From contig WPDH01000004.1 in the NCBI GenBank assembly GCA_019137255.1, positions 248,001 through 312,000 of the forward strand: a DNA stretch of 64,000 bases. The letters are read 5' to 3'. The notes beneath the pieces were generated by a model. That model worked only from the letters and a program-made list of their open reading frames with translations. It did not search any database and was not told the origin of the DNA. The translations under genes were made by a program, and so were the position numbers. Of the stretch, positions 56,414 through 64,000 are shown one piece after another. Position 1 is the stretch's first letter; each line of letters opens with the position of its first letter. This stretch comes from Corinectria fuckeliana (Eukaryota; Ascomycota; Sordariomycetes; Hypocreales; Nectriaceae).

Positions 56414-59043
56414 AGTCGGAAGCTATTGATGCTGATGAAGCTGCAATAGGTATAGTCCGCAATGCAACTAATATATAGGATGCTATTGCGATGTGCGACT
56501 AAGCTTGTCTTATAGTTTCTGGACCTCCTCATCCAGGGTCCAGGCTTAGACAAAGAGCGATTCAACCAATGCTTATCTTTGCGCCAGTCTAGACCTCACT
56601 CTCCTAGAAAAGTCAATAGATGGCACGGAATCCTCCCACTTTCCGACGTAGTTGATGCAATACAGCGGCATACCCCACACAGTTTTGCAGTGATATGTTG
56701 CCTCGAATACCACAAGACACCGTGTGGTGATTGGATAATACAAGGGAGTCGATGGTTCGGCTGGCTGCTTGCAAGGACCAACTGCAGCACTTTGTCTCGA
56801 AATGGTAATTCGGCTTTGTGTGCGTCTTTTGGGCTTGCGATCACGAGCTTACAACGCGCCACTGCAACGCTGAAGCAACAGGTGCCGGCGCGCCCCTATG
56901 ATGCAATTCGCCTCTAATTGGCGTCAACCGGCTCCCACTTCTCTTATCGGATAGCAGCATCGTAGCAGCATCGTAGCACGGCTATACGGCAGTTCTTATT
57001 CGGAAATAGCTACATAGAAATGGTATAGACGAATAACGAATGGCTCTTGTGCAGATAGGGCAGACTTTAGTTGTATGTTTACTTGGTACATATCTGGTTT
57101 ATATAACGCTAACGTTGAATGGCGACCACAACGCGCATATAAACAAGTCATACAACACCGAGATTGCAGTATCAATTTGTAGTTGATTACGCTGTTCAGC
57201 TACTACTACACAAAGATTCTTAGGCATCCAAGAACGTGTCACTAGGCTCAACTTAGTCACTAAGATAAGCCGATTGTGAACAGTTTCTTAGCTGCAGCAA
57301 TAGTTTGCGCCTCGATCCGTGAACTGTTTAGCCGTACCTAGGCCTAATAGTCTACGGCACGATAAAGCATCAGTTGTCCTGCTTGATGACCAAGCCATCC
57401 AACAATTGTCATACTGGCTTTGCCACTCTTGAATAATGATGCTGGCGATGATTGCATTTAGATGGTGGGATGTGATTGAGATAAGCTTCCACCTTTTTGT
57501 GAATTATCTCGTGCTAAGGGCTGAAGTCAACTGTCTCCTAAACAGGTATCTCCTCCGTTCGGCGGCTTCCGTGGGAGATGTATTTCAGCAGGCTTGGTGT
57601 TGACCCTACTCCAAATATTGAGAGACGGACCACAAGCCCAAGACTAACACCGCTGATAGGGACGGGCAGGGCAACCCTGATCCCGATCACATACAATTAT
57701 ATAACTAATTGGATCACACGCTGATAGAAGACACTTCTGATGTCAGTCCCACCAGTTGCAATGACAGTCCTCGCGTCAATATTAGTGACATTTCTTAGAA
57801 GCTCGATGATCAGATGGCTGACAAAGACGAAAGCGAATCGCCATGTATCATGCAGCTAGAGCACATTCAAAAGGATTTGGTGGCCGATTGTCTTCGCCTT
57901 GCGGCAATCAGACGCAAGTATTAACATAGGTTTAGTTAAGAATGTAGCCTTAAGTCAACACGGAGAAATTCGAAGTATTTAAAAGGAGGAATGGGTATCG
58001 CGGAACTGCGCTCAAACAGGCAGCGGGCGGACCAGTCTCCTACATGCGTCTCAAGATCATCATAGTATACTCTAGCTGAGTGGCGAAAAAATGGACTAGT
58101 ATTGACCTTCGTCGACGCCGCGGTTGCCCAAGTTCTGCACGCCCAAACACCATATGTCCTAGCTCATGTTGGGGCAACTATTTTGTCCTCCTGCTGGCAG
58201 GCATCACTGGATGATGGCCGCCCACAATCTACATCATTAGACTGTAGACAAACTGTTAATACTCCAATTGGAAATTAGTTTCCAGGTCTGTATTACGACA
58301 ATATGGATTGTCTATAGGAACACTGATTCTAAGATTGAACGGGAATTGCCGTCTATTTACACTAGGTTTATATATCTACTTCTCTATGCCGAGAACAGGA
58401 ATCTCCTAGCGTTTATGCGAGAATACTTCTTGCATAAATAATTCAATTATGCAAAGACGGAGCTGTGATTTAGCAGAGTCCTTACTCATTTAGAACAAAT
58501 CATTCTAGCTGGCGGTACAAGAAAGGCTTCTATTAGGTGCCTGATATCTCAAGCAGTAGCTATACTATGTATACCTTTATGTTGTGTCTGGTTTCTAAGG
58601 AGTGAACACCGTCGCCTCCGCCACATCTGAAAGTCGCTCTAACCCGCCTTTACTAAGAAAATTATCTCTATAGCTTTAATGAGAATTGTGTACTTACCCC
58701 GATACCTCAATACCATAGTAGCCTCTAATACTATCATTAATAATATTGCACTATAGTTAGAAGCATAGGACACGAAATAAAAAGCGAAACTCGGTAGAGA
58801 CACGGGATGTACAGTTCTGGTATACTGTAGTACACTCCTGTGTGAATAAATTCGACGATAGCGCCTTGTAAAACTGCAGCTCTATAATACTGGTTTACTG
58901 CAGCGTGGCTCTTATAAAGTGATTAGACTGCAAAAAGGTGAGAGGTTAGGCTGGGTGTGGTGAAAGAATTCGAATGTTTACTCTGTTGAAGGTTTCTAGA
59001 AGTGGGAGCACAACGTCACTCAGGCTATAACGATGCTCTCTAT
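56414..59043. other. Gene-poor stretch
   Basis: 2.6 kb without a supported gene. It contains the ACS transporter promoter, a small tandem of ATCGTAGCAGC near 56948-56975, and much sequence with many stops in all frames. No RNA gene or recognisable transposon coding region was found. Confidence 0.4.
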
Positions 59044-59352
59044 CAGGGTTGCAAATTAGTAACTAGTGAGCTAGTTAGTGAGCTAGTTTAAATTACTACT
59101 AGTTAATTAACTACTAGTTAAAATGAGCTAGTTAATTTTCAAACTACTAACTAACTAACTACTAGTTAATTTAGTAACTAACTAACTAACTAATAGAAAA
59201 AATCTTAACTAACTAACTAACTACTAACTAATTATAATATAATTTAACTAACTAAAAAGTGAGCTAGTTAAAAATTTTCTACTAACTAACTAACTAAACT
59301 ACTAGTTTATTAGTTAGTAGTACTAATACTAGTAGTTTTTCTGGCAACCCTG
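59044..59352. mobile_element. hAT-type MITE with CTAG/ACTA-rich interior
   Basis: 309 bp bounded by inverted ends CAGGGTTGC (59044-59052) and GCAACCCTG (59344-59352), flanked by perfect 8-bp target duplications CTCTCTAT (59036-59043 and 59353-59360). Eight-base duplications and CAGGG-type ends are hallmarks of the hAT superfamily. There is no coding capacity, so it is a non-autonomous element. The interior is built almost wholly from ACTA/TAGT and ACTAGT units on both strands, with strong self-complementarity. Confidence 0.82.
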
Positions 59353-59360
59353 CTCTCTAT

Positions 59361-59987
59361 TCAGTATTCCTCTAACCCGCGTCGAGAAATATACTGGTTC
59401 GTAACTCCCTCACTTGAAGCCCAATCAAACGTCAGAGAGTCCACTCATCAGCAGATGCACCGATTAACCAGCTTAACAGTCGCTTCCTAAGCTGGACGTG
59501 CCGTTATGCCCAAACATAGATAGCTTACGAATACTAATGTCACCTGCCAATCTCGTCCATAGTCTGACCTTATTTGCTTATACCTCTTGATCCTTCTTAC
59601 GCCAAGTAAGCCTAGCTAGACGATGCATTCTGCCGGTTGGCTGACCTCCCCAGTGGCTAATGTTAGATCATCGCCACCAAGAATCCCTCGAATCTCTTTA
59701 TCCTTCTTCAAGCGAGGTTATATCAAGGCCTCTCTCACCCCGCATCTCAAAATGCCCTCCCTGTTTCTTTATCCAACGTTGTCCCGACTGGACGGCTAAA
59801 TTGTCCTCTGACGGAAGCTTACTCCGTGGGCTACTCTGTTCGACATGGAGGAAATCAAAAGCTTGTGGCCCGGTCAACACGCAGGGTTGTGTCTTGAGCC
59901 CAGTCACTTATAAAACGTAATTGATTCCCCATGATTCAGCGACGTGAAGCTTACATTTGATAACCTCCAGCCTATCAAGCAGACACA
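59361..59987. other. Intergenic region upstream of the sugar transporter
   Basis: 0.63 kb. The frame at 59660-59920 and its antisense partner show no domain. Nothing else recognised. Confidence 0.4.
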
Positions 59988-62033
59988 ATGGGCTTCCCTT
60001 CCCGCCACAAGGAGACTGGACTCTCAGACGCTGTACTCATTGACATTGTGCTCAGGGACAAGGTGCCCTGGTACAAGAAGCCCAATTTACGCATCCTCTA
60101 CTTTCTTCTTTTTCCTACTTGCATGGGTGTTGAGTTGACTTCTGGATTCGACTCACAGCTCATCAATGCTTTGTAGCTATCAGACTACTGGCAAGAATGC
60201 AAGATGCTACTCTGGTGCTTTGACGACTTCCTAAGCTAACGTATTCGGATTTTGGGGATCCCCAAGGCAGCCTTCAGGGAATAATCGCTGCTGCTTACTC
60301 ACTGGGCGCCATCCTTTCTCTGCCTCTTGTCCCAATCGCCAATGACCGAATGGGCCGGAGATGGAGCATCTTTCTTGATAGCGCCGTTATGGTGATTGGC
60401 GCCCTCATCCAGGGCTTTTCGAGGCATGGTGAGCTCTCTGCTCCCTTTGCTTTGACTCTGCGAATAGGCGGATGTAGCGCCACACATGTAAGCCGCTGAA
60501 AATATGTCACGCGGGGAAGAGTGATTTATTTGAAACTAACATTGTTAGTGGCGATGTACATCGTTGCGAGAATAATCTTGGGCTTTGGTATTCCGATATG
60601 CATTGTTGCTGGTTGCAGTCTTATCGGCGAACTGGCCTACCCCAAAGAACGTCCCGTCATGACATCACTCTTTAACGTGTCCTACTTTGTCGGTATGTCC
60701 ATGTCTTTAGGGCCACTCCTCTACATAATCACGGCATTTCTTTTCACGTCTGAGCTACGCCCATGTTGACACTTATCAGGTCAAATCACTGCGGCCGGTA
60801 TATGCTTCGGGACCAACAGCATTCAAAACAACTGGGGCTGGCGCATCCCGTCTTTGTTACAGATCTGCCCTTCCATCCTCCACATCTCATTCGTCTTGTA
60901 TGTCGCCATGAGTGGCTCGTGCACACCAACTTGATGACCGCTTACATCCACAGCTTTCTTCCGGAAAGCCCCCGTTGGCTGGTCTCCCGAGACATGACCG
61001 AGGAAGCCCATGCTGTTCTTACCAAGTATCACGCAGAAGGTGACGAAACCTCCGAGTTTGTGACTGCCGAGATGGCTCAGATTGGTGTTACTTTGCATCT
61101 TGAATTCGAGGCTTCACGGCGATCATGGGTAGACCTTTTGCTGACGTCCGGCATGAGACGCCGCGTATTAATCACATCGTTTCTTGGCCTCTTTACACAG
61201 TGGTCGGGAAATACACTGATAGTGAGAATCCTTTGGTCTTTTCTGGCGTCTTTGGTGCTGTGTAGGGGTTCTGGTGCTGCGTGGTGATTCTGGTGATATT
61301 ATGAGGCTTGCCAAGCTAACCTTTCTCAGAGCTACTATCTTGGCGACCTACTCGAAATGATTGGCTGGACTGAAAGCGTCGTCAAACAGAAAGTCAACCT
61401 TGTCAACGCATGCTGGTCCTTGGTTTGTGGATTCACCACCGCATTGCTTGTTCGCCGCTTCAAACGAAGAACCATGTACCTCACATGCGCGGGGGCACTC
61501 CTGACGGTCTATATCTGCTGGACAGTATCCATGGAGCGCGCCGTCACGGCAAGGGAGGCCGGCGGAGAAAACAAAGCCGCAGGATGGGCAGTCGTCGCCT
61601 TCATCTTTCTCTACAACCCTGCTTACAACATAGGCTACAATGCCCTCACATACAGCAAGTGCCGCTTCAACGTTTTCGGTTTATATTTTCTAACAACTAG
61701 AAGCTTACCTCGTAGAGTTATGGCCATACGCCGAAAGAAGTCGTGGAATATCCATCTTCCAGCTTTGGGGGCGAATGGCCGGATTCTTCACCACCTTTGT
61801 GAACCCAATTGGTCTCGACAATGCCTCTTGGAAATATCTAGTCAACTATTGCTGCTGGCTAGGCTTTGAGCTAGTTTTCATCTACTTCTTTTTCCCGGAA
61901 ACTGCCGGACGCACTCTGGAGGAACTGGCATTTTGTGCGTACCCACGGCTTTTTCTTGATGCAAAACTAACACCTTGCAGTGTTCGAGGACAAGGAGCTC
62001 GCGGATAGCGCTGTTGCTGCTGTCGAAAGGTGA
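59988..62033 (+). pseudogene. MFS sugar transporter, probably disrupted by an early stop
   Basis: The gene begins MGFPSRHKETGL and reads VPWYKKPNLRILYFLLFPTCMGVELTSGFDSQLINAL, then a TAG (60174-60176) replaces an expected Gln; no canonical first intron can remove it. The rest is well preserved: exons at about 60248..60428, 60549..60692, 60780..60897, 60954..61221, 61330..61654, 61704..61934 and 61981..62033 keep the frame. Signatures of the sugar porter family are DRMGRRWSIF, PESPRWL, GNTLISYYLGDLLEMIG and PETAGRTLEEL; it resembles fungal lactose/hexose permeases. The intron at 61655..61703 uses a GC donor (GCAAGT), which occurs in a minority of fungal introns. The first intron near 60190-60247 has a branch-like GCTAAC but no AG where expected. 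Either the 5' part is recently dead or this is a sequencing/annotation problem. Confidence 0.7.
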
Positions 62034-62421
62034 TCCATCACGAGGATATGCCCGGGACAAAGTCAGTGGACATTAGTGATAGTCGAGCTGCTGACCTCAA
62101 CAGGGCCTGAGGTGTCTATTCTAATAGTCCGTTTCTTTGGGTGGATGTGCTGAGTCTTTTTCTTGGAACTTCTTTACCTTACCACACTAGGCTTAGCTGA
62201 TGGTAAAATGCATCTTACTTTGCTTTCAATCTCTTTCCCCCAGTTGATGTTCATTGCGCGGTCTATCTTTTCTAAACTCACTCAAGATCATCAGACAGAT
62301 CAAAGTGACACCGTAGCAACAAAAGCAGGTGCGAACAAAGTACCACAGCGTATATCAAGAAATTCAGAGGGCCATTCAGTCAAGCTGTTATTGAAGATGG
62401 CTACAGGCTATCCAGTTTTAC
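62034..62421. other. Convergent intergenic region
   Basis: 0.39 kb between the 3' ends of the sugar transporter and the chitinase-like gene. Nothing recognised. Confidence 0.4.
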
Positions 62422-64000
62422 CTAAGCTAAATGGCTTCCAGCAAAGGCGTATGTTAAGCAGCCCATCTCAATAGTTCCACCTGCACCGCGATTGTTGCCT
62501 ATAGATAAGAATTAGCATGATGTTTCTTATCTGACTCAACATTGATGACATGAACTTACACTTCAAAAAGTTGTCCCTCATAATTCCGTAAGCTGTAACG
62601 TCGTCACTCTGGCCTAGAGGCCATCGCAGATCTTGTCTGTCCTTATCGGTAACGCAGTCCTCTATCCAACGGACTTCGAACGCATATCGGTACTTCTTTT
62701 TTTCCTTGGCCCATACCCAGGGTGCTGATCCAGAGCTGAATTTCCAACCGTCATTGGGCTCTGTACCGCTGAACCCCTCTGAGAGTTTATGTTGAGTTTT
62801 TGAATTTATGGACCCAGAGTGCCCCCATGCCTCCCCAATTGGATAACAAGACCTTGTGCCGCCAGCCATAGGCCTGTAGTTGGGGTCAAACGTCGACGTA
62901 GTAGATGGTTCCTCGGTGGTGATGGAAGACGGCTCCGCGGTGGTGGACGGTTTCTCAGTGGAAGACGGCTCCCCGGTGGTGAGAGGCTCCTCGGTAGTGA
63001 GAGGCTCCTCAGTGGTGAAAGGATCCACTGTGGTGGACGGCTTTTCTGTGGTGGAAGTCTGAAGACTGCAGATACAGAAATGTCGAGGCTGAGGATTAAT
63101 GTGTCTCCCAGGAAGGTCGTGCAGCGAGCAACAGAGCTTTTCTCACACTTGACATCCTTGCAGTGCTCATCCCACAAGCACATCTTTGGATCGTCGATGG
63201 AGCTTGCACTGGAAGAAGTAACCATGCTAGAAAGAACGGATGTAGAAAAAGTTGTTTGAGATCCCGTAGGACGGATACAGGCACCTCTCTTCTCCTCCCT
63301 GTCGGCGCTTTTGGCTGGGTTAGGCGCCCATTCCCAGGTGATGGACACGGAAAAGGACGCCTCGTTCACGAGGCCCAGCCTGGTCGTCCAATTCTGAACA
63401 AGCGCTTTCTGGTCGGCCTTGGCCTCTGCGTCTTCGGCGTAGGGAGGAAGGTTGTTCAAAGCCGCCTGGAGTTTTGGCGCAATTTGGCTTTTTGCGTCTT
63501 CAGCCGCAGCATTGATCGACCATGCCGCAGTACCAGCGAATCTGTTGTTCTGAAAGTCTTGGTATTTGGCGGCGAAAGACCATACTTTAGTATCGTAGCC
63601 ATCATAGCAGTCAATGGCCGAATCGATGTCCTGACTGTAGATAAAGCACGTCAGTTCTGAACCTTGAAGCTGGAAAGTTCGGGAGTCTTACAATGCCCAC
63701 CAAATGCGCTGATTCTGACGTTGCATAGCGGCAATGGCCGCTGGCTCATGGAACATCTGCGCACCGATGTAGAGTCTCTCGAGAATCTCGAGATCATAAG
63801 ACATAGTTTCCTCGAAGGTTTCCTAATCTATTGTAGAGTTGGCTGTGCCCCGCTTCATCTTGTTTGACGTTTGCAGCCTCACCCTATATCGCCCGATCGG
63901 TGTAGCAAACTTCGCCTACAGGAGAACATCAGCTCTAGACACAACCTGTACACTTCAGAGGGGAGCTTTGTTACCTTTGCGTTACCATTCAAGTTCTGGT
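62422..64000 (-). CDS. Chitinase-like (GH18 class V/subgroup C-type) secreted protein, C-terminal part only
   Basis: The N-terminal part, where a catalytic domain would be, lies beyond the window. Visible exons splice through introns at about 63908-63955, 63807-63865, 63621-63692 and 63054-63150 and at 62499..62559 (GT-AG, the last well defined). The protein reads AKFATPIGRYR, ETFEETMSYDLEILERLYIGAQMFHEPAAIAAMQRQNQRIWWAF, DIDSAIDCYDGYDTKVWSFAAKY and SVSITWEWAPN. A linker with repeated TTEEP/STTEKPS units and a C-terminal Cys domain (RSCYPIGEAWG, FEVRWIEDCVTDKDRQDLRWPLG, GIMRDNFLKCNNRGAGGTIEMGCLTYAF) follow. I associate this layout with large fungal killer-toxin-like chitinases; with the GH18 domain unseen, the assignment is tentative. 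The Thr/Pro/Glu linker is probably O-glycosylated. The stop is at 62422-62424. Confidence 0.55.

Overview
The window looks like a stretch of nuclear genome from a filamentous ascomycete (Pezizomycotina, plausibly a plant-associated Sordariomycete). The evidence is short GT-AG introns of about 42-110 nt, fungal-type families (HET, PNP-NACHT-ankyrin, fungal rhodopsin-like 7-TM, DUF4246, F-box, DHA1/ACS/sugar MFS transporters), a secreted pectinesterase, and a 17-kb AT-rich block whose mutations match repeat-induced point mutation (RIP). I cannot name the species. Exon joins were made by eye from splice consensus and frame continuity.

Left arm, 1-26 kb. In order: a truncated CAP59/CMT1-type mannosyltransferase, a Ser/Thr-rich single-pass membrane protein, a decayed F-box gene, a five-exon O-methyltransferase, a six-exon 7-TM membrane protein, a CorA-like membrane protein, and a single-exon PNP-fold protein with a repeated Gly/Thr tail. 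Then come a DUF1264/OBAP-like gene, a frameshifted HET-domain gene, a CE8 pectinesterase, a broken PNP-NACHT-ankyrin (NLR-like) gene, and a Rab geranylgeranyltransferase alpha subunit (BET4-like). Between 11.6 and 23.2 kb, three members of families linked to fungal non-self recognition lie close together, two of them broken.

Centre, 26.1-43.0 kb. This is a nested retrotransposon block. A Ty1/copia-type element (163-bp LTRs, target duplication ACTAC) was entered by a Ty3/gypsy-type element in the opposite orientation (399-bp LTRs, target duplication CTAGA). A LINE ORF1-like zinc-knuckle region lies near its 3' end. All of it is AT-rich and full of stops; the outer LTRs differ by 14 transitions and no transversions.

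Right arm, 43-64 kb. It carries a possible small Cys protein, a DUF4246 protein with a 28-Asp tract, a DHA1 MFS exporter, an ACS-type MFS relic, a zinc alcohol dehydrogenase, an intact-looking many-exon ACS transporter, a hAT-type MITE with perfect 8-bp target duplications, a sugar transporter with an early in-frame stop, and the C-terminal part of a chitinase-like secreted protein running off the right edge. Transporters and the dehydrogenase suggest small-molecule uptake and catabolism, but no biosynthetic core enzyme is present, so I do not call a metabolite cluster.
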